64,000 nt of DNA from DASQBT01 sp963746955 (GTDB taxonomy: Bacteria > Pseudomonadota > Gammaproteobacteria > Burkholderiales > Thiobacillaceae). Below, piece by piece: positions 1 to 8,380 of this stretch. Location of the stretch: assembly GCA_963746955.1 (NCBI GenBank), contig CAVVDR010000023.1, positions 62,001-126,000 of the forward strand, read 5' to 3'. The first letter of the stretch is position 1. Each line of letters starts with the position of its first letter. The notes beneath the pieces are model-generated. The model had not been told where the DNA came from. It saw only the letters and a list, made by a program, of their open reading frames with translations, and searched no databases. A program made the translations under genes and the position numbers.

Positions 1-1492
1 TCTCGCGCACCTGGATGATCGGAACCAGATTAGTGATGTTGAAGGTGCTGAGTCCGTTTCCTTTTAGTTGTGGGTTTGGATCCGCTGCGTCCCCCACCTT
101 GCGGGTGATGGTGGGCCGGACAGTCAGGCTTATCTTGCCGTTGGCGCTGATCTGCGGCGTTACCGACATGACCACCCCGACCGGAATAGTGTGTGCAGTC
201 GTGGAGATTGCAGGCGGGATGGTGCTTGAGTTAGTCACGACGCCCTGCTGGACATCCACAGAAAAATACACCAGGTTGTCGACGACCTTGAGCAGGGCCG
301 TCTGGTTGTTCAGCGCCATCAACTGAGGGCTGGAGAGTACCTTGGTTTTGCCGAAGGATTCCAGGAGATCGATGGCGGCCTTGAAACCGTTGCTGCCGTT
401 GTAGGTGGCTTCAATCCAGGGCGTCAATGACCCCGCCAGCGCGTTGGAACCGCCGCCGACCGTAGTGATCTGCCACCCGACCGCGCCTTGCAGCGCTCGC
501 GTCCAGTCGACTCCGGCGTGGTATTGATTGTTAAGGGTGACCTCGACGATGGTCGCCTCAATCATCACCTGGCGCTGGCTGGCGCTTGAGATCTTGTCGA
601 GGAATTCCTGGATCAGATGCTGCTGGCGCTCGTTGGCGAACACCGAGACGATTCCCGCCACCGCGTTGACGATGACCTCGCGTTCACTGTCGCCAGGCTG
701 TGGCGGCGCGCTCTGCTGAATGGCAGCACGAACCGGTTCCTGGATTCTCGCTGAAGAAAGTGCGGCCTTGTCGCTATCCCTGAATTCGACCTGGACCCGA
801 TTGGCTTCCGCAATGGCGGCGCGTTCCTCCGCTTTCTTCTGTTCAGCCTTCGTGGCATACAGAATGTTGACGATGTTGTCCTTGAGCACGGCCCAGTAGT
901 CGTTGCTGGAGGTGGTAGTGACACTGGTATTAGAGTTGTTTCCTCCTGCACCTGTGGCCCCGCCCGATGTTGCGATGCCGCTTCCGGTCGCTGCAATCTG
1001 CGACGCGACGCCTATGGTGGAATTCGTGTTGCGCGACAGATTGACGTAATCGACCTTGTAGGTTTTCAGGTATGGCGTATCCGGCATGATACTGATGGTG
1101 TTGCCTTCCATCACGTAACGCAGATCGGCCTGCCTTGCAATGCGATCAAGAATCGCAGCGAGCGGCTCGTTGACCGCATTCAATGAGATATGCCCGGTGA
1201 TGCCCGGGTTGATATCTATATTCTGTTTGGTGTCGCGGGCGATGGAGAACAGCAAGTCTTTCACCGGCACATCATTGACCACAATGGTGTAGGTTGGGGT
1301 GGCAAGGTCGGGCCGCGGAACCGGTACATAAGGCGCGGCTCTTACCGGCTCCGGCGGGGGCGCTTCCGCCTTGCCGGTGCTGGTCTCCTGCAGGATGTGG
1401 GCGGGCGATGGCGGTATGGCCTCGAATGGCGCGCAAGCGCTCAGCACGAGACAACCCAGAGCAAGGACAGGGCCGCCGGGGATCTTTTTCAT
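1..1492 (-). CDS. mshL: MSHA-type pilus secretin MshL (C-terminus cut by window edge)
   Basis: Outer-membrane secretin of a mannose-sensitive-haemagglutinin type IV pilus. The minus strand is open from base 1 to about 1579. The ATG at 1492 begins a lipoprotein signal (MKKIPGGPVLALG..) with lipobox LSAC at residues 17-20. It is followed by a secretin short domain (VPVKDLLFSIARDTKQNI), a Ser/Thr/Gly-rich linker and the start of the secretin core (RQVMIEATIVEVTL, KVLSSPQLMALNNQ). The C-terminal gate lies beyond base 1. Start choice is open: an in-frame GTG at 1579 overlaps the mshM stop (GTGA) and has AAGGA upstream, but would put about 30 residues before the signal peptide. In-frame ATGs at 1528 and 1534 are also possible. 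Confidence 0.88.
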   Translation of the reverse strand, partial: MKKIPGGPVLALGCLVLSACAPFEAIPPSPAHILQETSTGKAEAPPPEPVRAAPYVPVPRPDLATPTYTIVVNDVPVKDLLFSIARDTKQNIDINPGITGHISLNAVNEPLAAILDRIARQADLRYVMEGNTISIMPDTPYLKTYKVDYVNLSRNTNSTIGVASQIAATGSGIATSGGATGAGGNNSNTSVTTTSSNDYWAVLKDNIVNILYATKAEQKKAEERAAIAEANRVQVEFRDSDKAALSSARIQEPVRAAIQQSAPPQPGDSEREVIVNAVAGIVSVFANERQQHLIQEFLDKISSASQRQVMIEATIVEVTLNNQYHAGVDWTRALQGAVGWQITTVGGGSNALAGSLTPWIEATYNGSNGFKAAIDLLESFGKTKVLSSPQLMALNNQTALLKVVDNLVYFSVDVQQGVVTNSSTIPPAISTTAHTIPVGVVMSVTPQISANGKISLTVRPTITRKVGDAADPNPQLKGNGLSTFNITNLVPIIQVRE

Positions 1493-1575
1493 CCGGCCAG
1501 ACAGGGTGAATGGGACCGAATTTTTCATGAACATCCACCAATCGGGAAGAGGGGGATACCACCTAAAGAACGCGT

Positions 1576-2916
1576 TCACGATGGATCCTTTTGCGTCGGA
1601 TTGGCCGGAGTTCGGCGAATCGTCCCCACCGAACGCACAAAGGCGCCGCCCGCATGCGGCACCTGCGCGATGCCAATCAAGGCACCTTCTGCCGGGGCTC
1701 GCTTGCTGACTTTACCTTCCACAACCGTCCGCCCCTCTGCATGCCCCGACGCGGCAGGAAAAATTCGCAACGACCGGGAGATGTCCAAGTCGGCTAAACC
1801 CTTTAGTAAGCCGGAAGCGTCGGCAGCTTCTCTAGTGGTGTTGGACTGAATCACAAAGGCGCCGAGCGTGACATTGCCGAGCCGGGGCAGGACTTCTGTG
1901 GCCAAATCCTGTGGGGGCAATGCCAGCGTGGGAACGGCAGGGGGCGAATCTGGTGCGAACAGGGTTGCTGGTGTAAGCCTGCGCGAGGCCTGCGCAAGGG
2001 CAGGGATCTTATCCAGACCCAACCAGGCCAGGTACGCCATTAGCCCCAGACCTGCCGCCACGCCCACCATCACCCAAGTCCAGTTCGTCTTGCCACGGGC
2101 GGGGGCCCGGGTGAGTTCAGCATCATTGGCGGCTGCATCCACATGGGCAAGGGACAAGTCGTGGGTCCGATCGCCATAGGCCGCCAGCAGGGTCTTGTCG
2201 GCAAGAATATTGATGCGCCGGCTGAGCCCGCTCGAAAAGCGGGTGATGGCCTGGATGGTCTTGGCGTTGAACAAGTCCGGACCGCGGTAGCCGGCGGCTG
2301 CCAGGCGAGTCCGCAGGTAGGCTGGTACAGTTTCCGCCGGCAGCGGGTTCAGGCGCAGGCTCAGGGTAATGCGATCTTTGAACTGACGGATTCGCGGATT
2401 GGCCAGCAATGCATCCAGTTCAGGCTGTCCAAACAGGATGATCTGCAGCAGCTTGTCGCGGGCGGTCTCCAGATTGGTCAGCAGGCGCAGGAATTCGAGG
2501 CTCTCCAGCGTCATTCCCTGGGCTTCCTCGACCAGGACTACCACCCGGCGCCTTTGCAGGTGCTTGTCCATTAGCATGCGGTTTAGCTGGTCCAGCATGG
2601 CCTGACGGCTTGAACCGGGCACCGGATCTGAGCCCAGGTCGATCAGCAGGGCGGCGAGGATCTCATCCGGCGACAGGCTGGGGTTGGCCAGATAAAGGCT
2701 GTCCACCGTAGCAGGAAGGCGCGTCAGCAACATGCGCAGCAACATCGTCTTGCCGCTGCCCACTTCGCCTACCACCTTGATCAGTCCCTCCCCGTGGCTC
2801 AGGGCATAAATCAGAGCGTCAAGAATTTCCCCCCGCTGGGCTCCGGGGAACCAGAAGTCCGTATCAGGGGTGATGCGGAAGGGAGCGGCTTTCAGCCCGA
2901 AGAATTCCAGGTACAT
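1576..2916 (-). CDS. mshM: MSHA biogenesis ATPase MshM (ExeA/GspA-type AAA protein)
   Basis: Inner-membrane ATPase of the ExeA/GspA family, thought to help place the secretin. Residues 50-57 are Walker A (GEVGSGKT) and about 125-131 are Walker B (VVVLVEE). One membrane segment lies at about 279-300, followed by a periplasmic tail rich in beta-type sequence. At 446 aa it is longer than plain ExeA-type ATPase domains because of that tail. The stop overlaps a possible mshL GTG start by 4 nt, so the two are probably translationally coupled. The start codon is 4 nt from a MITE-like repeat whose terminal repeat provides the only visible Shine-Dalgarno (AGAGG). Confidence 0.88.
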   Translation of the reverse strand: MYLEFFGLKAAPFRITPDTDFWFPGAQRGEILDALIYALSHGEGLIKVVGEVGSGKTMLLRMLLTRLPATVDSLYLANPSLSPDEILAALLIDLGSDPVPGSSRQAMLDQLNRMLMDKHLQRRRVVVLVEEAQGMTLESLEFLRLLTNLETARDKLLQIILFGQPELDALLANPRIRQFKDRITLSLRLNPLPAETVPAYLRTRLAAAGYRGPDLFNAKTIQAITRFSSGLSRRINILADKTLLAAYGDRTHDLSLAHVDAAANDAELTRAPARGKTNWTWVMVGVAAGLGLMAYLAWLGLDKIPALAQASRRLTPATLFAPDSPPAVPTLALPPQDLATEVLPRLGNVTLGAFVIQSNTTREAADASGLLKGLADLDISRSLRIFPAASGHAEGRTVVEGKVSKRAPAEGALIGIAQVPHAGGAFVRSVGTIRRTPANPTQKDPS

Positions 2917-2919
2917 CTA

Positions 2920-3195
2920 GGGAACCTCTGAAGAAGCCCCGCATGGGCCGCGCAGGGGCTTGGCGGGACGAGATGCACGAAACGCCGCGCAGGTCGTAGT
3001 CATTCTACAATGCCAAGCGGCGCGACACAGCAGCTCGCCCGCCAATCCCCTGCCCTGCGGGTTTGCACGAAAGATGCCCATCTGCGTTGTTACGCTTCTC
3101 GGCTTCGTACATCAAGTACGACATTCGTCGCGCGCCTTGCATTTGAGCATTTATCGTGTGAACGCGACCCATGATGGACTTCTTCAGAGGTTCCT
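2920..3195. mobile_element. MITE-like element with 27-nt terminal inverted repeats
   Basis: 2921-2947 and 3168-3194 are inverted copies of each other, matching at 24 of 27 positions (outer part GGAACCTCTGAAGAAG). TA dinucleotides flank both sides (2918-2919 and 3196-3197), which could be a 2-bp target duplication; CTAG versus TTAG is the longer, imperfect alternative. The interior has no convincing gene. The size, terminal repeats and absence of a transposase fit a non-autonomous miniature element. It fills the whole gap between the response regulator stop and the mshM start. Confidence 0.7.
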
Positions 3196-3205
3196 TAGGC
3201 CGGTT

Positions 3206-4636
3206 TCATTCACTGCCGTATGTCTGCATCCGGCTGTAAAGCGTGGTTCGATTGATCCCCAGCATTTTTGCGGCCTGGGAAAGATTGCCGTTGGTCATGT
3301 TGAGCGCAGCCTCCACGTAGGCCTTTTCCCACTGCCGCATGGTGGCGTCCAGATTGAAATTAGCCAGGGTCTGCAACTGCTTGCGGGCGGTATCAATCAG
3401 CGCCTTGGCGTCATTGGCCATGGGAATTTCCTGCGGATAAGCCAGGTCCGTGTCCAGTTCCGCTTCCAACTGGTCCACGCTCACGGTCATGCCGGGATAT
3501 TTCGTGGTAAGCCGGATGACGATGTTGCGCAGCTCCCGCACGTTGCCGGGAAAGTGGTAGTCCGACCAGATTTGGCTGGATCGCTCATCCAGATGGAACG
3601 GTTTGCAATGGGCTTCGCGAGCGTAGAAATCACGGAAATGGTCGAGCAGGCGGACCTTGTCCTGACCCATTTCGCGCAAGCATGGCACCGAAATGCCGAA
3701 GACGGACAGGCGATGATACAGGTCGGCGCGGAAGCGTCCCGCCTTGATTTCTGCGCGCAGGTCCCGGTTGGTGGCGGCAACTACACGGGCGTTGGAAAAA
3801 CGCGGCTGGGTTTCGCCCACGCGCTGGTATTCTCCGTTTTCCATCACCCGCAGCAACTTAGCCTGGAGCTCCAGCGGCAGTTCGCCGATTTCATCCAGAA
3901 ACAGGGTGCCGTTCTCGGCCTCTTCAAAATAACCGGGGCGTGAGTTGGTTGCGCCGGTAAACGCGCCTTTGGCGTAACCAAACAAGGTGGGTTCCACCAG
4001 GTTGGGCGATATCGCGGCACAGTTCAGGGCCAGATATGGTTTGGCTGAACGGGGGGAAAGCAGGTGCAAACCCGAAGCCACCTTTTCCTTGCCGCTGCCG
4101 GATTCGCCTTCGATCAGGACCGGGAACGGCGCTGCCGCATATTGCTGGATTTGCCGACGCAGTTTGTCCATTACCGGGCTTTCCCCGACGATGCCGGATT
4201 CCTTGGTGGCGGGCGCCGCCTTGTCGGCGCTGCGTTCCGCATCCTGAATCATCAGCGCGCTGAACAGCATGGACTTGAGCCTGTCTGGCTCGCAGGGCTT
4301 GGCAACGAAATCGATCGCCCCTAGGGCGCGAGCATGACGGGCGTTGGCTTCGTCGCTCTGGCCGGACAGAACAAGTATCTTGATGCTGGGGGAAATGCCC
4401 AGTAAATCAGAGATCAGGGCAAAGCCTTCATCCGGTTTGTGAGGCTGGGGAGGCAAACCGAGATCCACCAGGGCCAACTGCGGTGGGATATCCATCTGGG
4501 TCAGCACGCTTTTGACCTGGGCTCGCGAATCCGCAGCGATGACTTCAAAGTCCTTGCCCAGGACGAAACTCAGGGTGTCCGAAATCAAAGGATCGTCATC
4601 AACAATCAGCAGAACCGGTTTTTCGGCTTGAGCCAC
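3206..4636 (-). CDS. Sigma-54-dependent NtrC-family response regulator
   Basis: Two-component regulator that activates sigma-54 promoters. Residues 1-125 are a receiver domain with acidic pocket DDD (13-15), phospho-acceptor Asp58 (LVDLGLPP) and Lys113. The AAA+ domain carries Walker A GESGSGKE (177-184) and the sigma-54 contact loop GAFTGA (224-229). A Fis-type helix-turn-helix is at the C-terminus (NLSQAAKMLGINRTTLYSRM). At 476 aa it is of normal length. The receiver, with the insert LPPQPHKPDEGF, resembles the PrsR regulators of exopolysaccharide/PEP-CTERM systems. No histidine kinase is adjacent. Control of the neighbouring pilus genes is possible but only inferred from position. Confidence 0.85.
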   Translation of the reverse strand: MAQAEKPVLLIVDDDPLISDTLSFVLGKDFEVIAADSRAQVKSVLTQMDIPPQLALVDLGLPPQPHKPDEGFALISDLLGISPSIKILVLSGQSDEANARHARALGAIDFVAKPCEPDRLKSMLFSALMIQDAERSADKAAPATKESGIVGESPVMDKLRRQIQQYAAAPFPVLIEGESGSGKEKVASGLHLLSPRSAKPYLALNCAAISPNLVEPTLFGYAKGAFTGATNSRPGYFEEAENGTLFLDEIGELPLELQAKLLRVMENGEYQRVGETQPRFSNARVVAATNRDLRAEIKAGRFRADLYHRLSVFGISVPCLREMGQDKVRLLDHFRDFYAREAHCKPFHLDERSSQIWSDYHFPGNVRELRNIVIRLTTKYPGMTVSVDQLEAELDTDLAYPQEIPMANDAKALIDTARKQLQTLANFNLDATMRQWEKAYVEAALNMTNGNLSQAAKMLGINRTTLYSRMQTYGSE

Positions 4637-4752
4637 AATTTCTCCTCAGTTTGGTCGCGCGGACTACACCTTTCGTTTATCGACATCTATTGGCTCAGGA
4701 TTTACAGATCCTCTGTCATTTTTTCGACATTGTGCCAGAGCGGCACCGAATT

Positions 4753-5484
4753 TCAATTAGTTCCCTGTCGGATATGATGCAAGAAGGCCAACTCGAGCGT
4801 TTCCTGCCGGGCCTGCTGGCAACAATCTATTGGGGATCCGTCGAAGCGGAGCTGCCCAGCGTGAAGAATGAGCAGTCGCGCGACCAAATGATCCATGCCT
4901 TCGAACAGGTGGGTGGAGAACAACAGGCAGCCTCCGCGTTGAACGTAAGCCGCCATCGCGGCGCGAAGCCCCTGCCGGGCTTCCGGGTCTAGCCCCGAAA
5001 AGGGTTCATCCATCAACAACAGCGGCCGATTCGTGGCCAGAACGGCGGCCAGGCCGAGTTTCTGGGCCGTTCCCTTGGAGAGCCTTCGAACTGGCCGGCG
5101 GAGCAGAGCTGGGTCCAGGTTGAGTGTCTGAAACAGCTCGCGGGAAGGCATCTGGCGCATCCCGCAAAGGCCCAGATAGTAATCAAGGTATTCGCGGCCA
5201 GTGAGGTAATGCGGTGGGCTGAACCGCTCGGGCAGAAAGGCCAGTTGCCGGCGGCGACGCAGACCTGACACGGCGGAGCCGAATACGGCAACGGTTCCAT
5301 GGTCGGGAATAAGCAAGCCTGCAAGACATCGCAACAACGTGGACTTACCTGCACCATTGCCTCCTGCCAGAGCCACGCACTGGGCCGCCCCCAAGGTAAG
5401 ATCGATGGGACCCAGATTGAATTTTCCCAGGCAATGCCTAAGGGCTTCTGCTGTCAGGGGAGGGTGCGAAGGGGTAGACACCAT
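4753..5484 (-). CDS. ABC transporter ATP-binding protein (no permease nearby)
   Basis: Nucleotide-binding subunit of an ABC-2-type exporter. Walker A GGNGAGKS is at residues 41-48, the signature LSKGTAQKL starts at 135, Walker B plus D-loop LLLMDEPFSGLD runs from about 155, and the switch His lies in FSTHLFEG. The 243 aa length is usual for a stand-alone ATPase. The substrate cannot be read from the sequence. No membrane subunit gene lies beside it: downstream is the response regulator and upstream a divergent esterase, so its partner must be elsewhere or absent. Confidence 0.85.
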   Translation of the reverse strand: MVSTPSHPPLTAEALRHCLGKFNLGPIDLTLGAAQCVALAGGNGAGKSTLLRCLAGLLIPDHGTVAVFGSAVSGLRRRRQLAFLPERFSPPHYLTGREYLDYYLGLCGMRQMPSRELFQTLNLDPALLRRPVRRLSKGTAQKLGLAAVLATNRPLLLMDEPFSGLDPEARQGLRAAMAAYVQRGGCLLFSTHLFEGMDHLVARLLILHAGQLRFDGSPIDCCQQARQETLELAFLHHIRQGTN

Positions 5485-5662
5485 CTAAAGTTGAGTTGTT
5501 TTGCCTGAATGAAAGCAGCTCGCTGGCCCCAACAGGAACAGGGAAGATTGACAGTGTCCCGGTAGCCTGGTGGGGCTCGGCATTATTTCCTCAATATTCA
5601 TATTGCTTGACGCATTTGTGCTTTACTGCTTTTTCAGGGTCTAACCGCAATGGGACTATTTT

Positions 5663-6295
5663 ATGCTGTCTTATCTCGAGATCCCGGCCCAGGAAGTTGA
5701 ACGGGGCGTGATTATCTGGCTCCATGGCCTGGGGGCCGATGGTCGTGATCTTGAGCCAGTTGCGCGAATGCTGAGCTTGCCCGGCCTGCGGCATATCCTG
5801 CCCGATGCACCTGTCCGGCCAGTGACGATCAATGGCGGCTTGGCCATGCGGGCGTGGTATGACATCGCAGACGCAAATATTTCCGCCGGCACGGAAGACA
5901 GCGTGGGCATGATTGCATCGGCCGAAGCCGTTGCAGCGTTGGCGACCAGCAGGGTAAGACCTGGAACGCCCTGGCTAGTGATCGGATTCTCCCAGGGTGG
6001 CGTGATAGCTTTGATTCTGGGCTTGACACTGCTCAAAGATGTGGCGGGAATTGGTGTTCTGTCCGGCTACATGCCCAGTTTTCTGGAAAGCGAGCCTTGG
6101 CTTAATCCAGTCCTGTTCATGGCCCACGGCATCCAGGATTCGGTGATTTTGCCCGACTGGGGGCGGGCGTCCCGGGACCGGCTTGCGCCATCAGGGTCTT
6201 CAGTGATCTGGCGGGAATACCCGATGGCGCATGCCATCTGTCAGGAGGAAATTCAGGATCTGGCCAAATGGGCCCAGCATACCCTCGGCTTGTGA
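5663..6295 (+). CDS. Carboxylesterase / lysophospholipase-type alpha/beta hydrolase
   Basis: Small cytoplasmic serine hydrolase of the phospholipase/carboxylesterase family (estB/YpfH type). The oxyanion loop is WLHGLGADG (19-27), the nucleophile Ser110 sits in GFSQGG, and the other triad residues are Asp159 (HGIQDS) and His190 (PMAHAIC). At 210 aa it has the family's normal length. There is no signal peptide. The natural substrate is unknown; such enzymes hydrolyse short carboxylic esters in vitro. The gene ends 7 nt from the convergent PilZ-like gene. The start has only a weak ribosome site. Confidence 0.85.
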   Translation: MLSYLEIPAQEVERGVIIWLHGLGADGRDLEPVARMLSLPGLRHILPDAPVRPVTINGGLAMRAWYDIADANISAGTEDSVGMIASAEAVAALATSRVRPGTPWLVIGFSQGGVIALILGLTLLKDVAGIGVLSGYMPSFLESEPWLNPVLFMAHGIQDSVILPDWGRASRDRLAPSGSSVIWREYPMAHAICQEEIQDLAKWAQHTLGL

Positions 6296-6302
6296 GGCAA
6301 AA

Positions 6303-8027
6303 TCAAGTTCGGGAGTCGGTTTTCAGCAAGTCCACCAGCACCCGAACCCAGCCGTCTCCCCGTTCAACGGGCTGATTGAGCAGGATGGCTTGCCGCTCAT
6401 TCTGATAATTTATTTCCAGGATGCCACGGTGTTGGTAATCGGCTGGATCCATGATCAGGCACGTCTTACCGCGCTCGTGGAGTGACAGGCGGATGGCCGC
6501 AACCGGCAGATCGGCGCCGACCGCATCGACGCCATCGACACTGTAACCTTCAGATTTCAGTCTCTTCCCATATAGCATGACAACTTCCGGTGTGCCGGGC
6601 AGGGTTTCAATTCCCACCAAACTTTCGCGTTCGCTCGTGCGCGACAAGCGCCGCAGGATCCCCAGCGCCCAATTTCCATCCCGGTTGGCCTGTATGGCGA
6701 TAAGCGTGCCGACCCGCAACCAGTCTTTTTCACGCGTTTCCACGATCGCCCCGTAACCGCATTCGCTTTCGTCCTGTATGACCCAGCTTTCAATGCCTGT
6801 CGCAGCGCTGGGTAATTTCGAACTTGGGGAAGGACGCTCACGTGTGCGGTCGGTCACAAAGCCATAGACCTGAACATCGACCATTTCGTCATAGACCAGT
6901 TGCGGCGTGTAAATCCCGTCACCTTCACCCGTTGGATGACGCAGGCAGGCGATGATTCTGGGCAACCCATGGGCCAGGGACACCAGCTTCTTGACTGCCT
7001 TTCGGGGCTGGCGGCGCTGTTCCCGGCTCATCAGCGGCGACCATTGGCGGATCAGATGATCCAGCAGTTCCAAGGCCTCCGCGGTGCGCACATCCTCTGT
7101 CAGACCAAGAGCACTTGGCGGGCTGCCATCCTTCAGGGAGTCGCGCAATTCCCCCAAGTGCGCGACAAGTTCTTTGGTGGCCCAAAATCGGAAAGAGTTC
7201 TCATTGTCGGCATTGCGAATCCGACTTGGACCCCGATCAGCCGCCAGATCCACGTTGAACGTATGGTGATCGACATCTAGATGCTGGCTCATACTCAGAA
7301 AAATTGGAGTCCACTTGCCCAGCCACCGATCCACCAAGTCCAGTTGGCGCGGGTAGAGGGTGCCTGCATGAGCCTGCTGTAGCATCAGGCAACGAAGATA
7401 TTCGGTTTCGCAGGTAGTGGCTTGACTGTCTGTCGGGTACGCATGCAGTGGGGTTTGGTGAAACCCCCCCGCTTCCGCCACTTTATACAGGTTATGAAAC
7501 CGCAGCCAGAGTTTGTTACCCGGTCGCTGATACCGAATGTTCCGCCATTTCATCAGTGCGCCAAAGGTTCTCATCAGGCGCAGACTAAGTTTGGGGAGGT
7601 GGGGCGTGAGCCAGCCATTGGAGTGTGGCTGGCGCATGTACAGGATAAAAGCGTGGTAGGAACGCGCAGTTTCCCACAGCAAGTTGTAGATCTCATTCCA
7701 CAGTTGGCCTTCCATGCTGTGGGTCATTCGGGCGTTGCGCAGGTACTGGCGCGCCAGGGTGTCGGCCAGATCCTGGGCTCTTTCGTCAAGCAGCATTAAG
7801 ACCTCAAGCCGAGACTTGGATAGTTCTGTCAACTCTTCATTGAACTGCCTGATTTCCTTAAGAATGGCAGCGTGGGCCTTGAGTGCGTCCCCGACAGGAA
7901 GATGCTCCAGCCACAGAGTGGCAAGGCGAGGGCTGGAAAGAGGCCCATTTTCTAGCGGTTCTTCAACCGGTTCTGAAGAGAACAGTCCCCGTAACTTGTG
8001 CTTGAAAGTGCTGGAAAATTTACCCAT
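6303..8027 (-). CDS. Large conserved protein with C-terminal PilZ-like region
   Basis: A 574-aa cytoplasmic protein from ATG 8027 (MGKFSSTFKHKLRG); a TTG at 8090 would add 21 residues but looks less likely. The N-terminal roughly 400 residues are helical, rich in Arg, Leu and Trp, and match no family I can name. The last 170 residues look like a PilZ-type beta barrel: a basic RTRERPS stretch, then WVIQDESECGYGAIV and RVGTLIAI, the order seen in c-di-GMP-binding PilZ proteins, though the canonical RxxxR and D/NxSxxG motifs are degenerate. A role in cyclic-di-GMP signalling is therefore tentative. It stands alone between an esterase and alaS. Confidence 0.6.
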   Translation of the reverse strand: MGKFSSTFKHKLRGLFSSEPVEEPLENGPLSSPRLATLWLEHLPVGDALKAHAAILKEIRQFNEELTELSKSRLEVLMLLDERAQDLADTLARQYLRNARMTHSMEGQLWNEIYNLLWETARSYHAFILYMRQPHSNGWLTPHLPKLSLRLMRTFGALMKWRNIRYQRPGNKLWLRFHNLYKVAEAGGFHQTPLHAYPTDSQATTCETEYLRCLMLQQAHAGTLYPRQLDLVDRWLGKWTPIFLSMSQHLDVDHHTFNVDLAADRGPSRIRNADNENSFRFWATKELVAHLGELRDSLKDGSPPSALGLTEDVRTAEALELLDHLIRQWSPLMSREQRRQPRKAVKKLVSLAHGLPRIIACLRHPTGEGDGIYTPQLVYDEMVDVQVYGFVTDRTRERPSPSSKLPSAATGIESWVIQDESECGYGAIVETREKDWLRVGTLIAIQANRDGNWALGILRRLSRTSERESLVGIETLPGTPEVVMLYGKRLKSEGYSVDGVDAVGADLPVAAIRLSLHERGKTCLIMDPADYQHRGILEINYQNERQAILLNQPVERGDGWVRVLVDLLKTDSRT

Positions 8028-8380
8028 GAACGATCTTGTCTCTAGTTTCTGGCTGGCTAAAGGCAGCTGCCGATAGGCTAATCCACGCAAATTTCATGCC
8101 ATCATGCTGCATTGTTCTGACGTAACTTTATCACTAATGATCAGGCATGGTCATGCTTTTGTGGTTGTGAAATCCCCGCTGCCGATGTTGGACGAAGGTA
8201 GAGTTGCGCCGGTGGGAGGACGGGTTTACTCATGACTTGGCAGCGCCGACCCGTGCCCGGCCAAAGCAATACGCGTCAACTTCAATATGGCAATTATGTC
8301 TGCCAGGCCCAGCTATGATTGACGGTCTCGGTGCAGCTAGCAGTTGTCCTCCGCGATGCGCCACCAGAGGTGACTCGCTG
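8028..8380. other. Gene-free stretch between alaS and the PilZ-like gene
   Basis: About 350 bases hold the alaS 3' flank and the presumed promoter of the minus-strand PilZ-like gene. No convincing coding region, tRNA or strong terminator was seen. The open frames here lack ribosome sites and conserved features. Confidence 0.5.

Noticed and set aside
2960..3943. 327-codon plus-strand open frame
   Set aside because: Runs through the MITE-like element and antisense to the response regulator.
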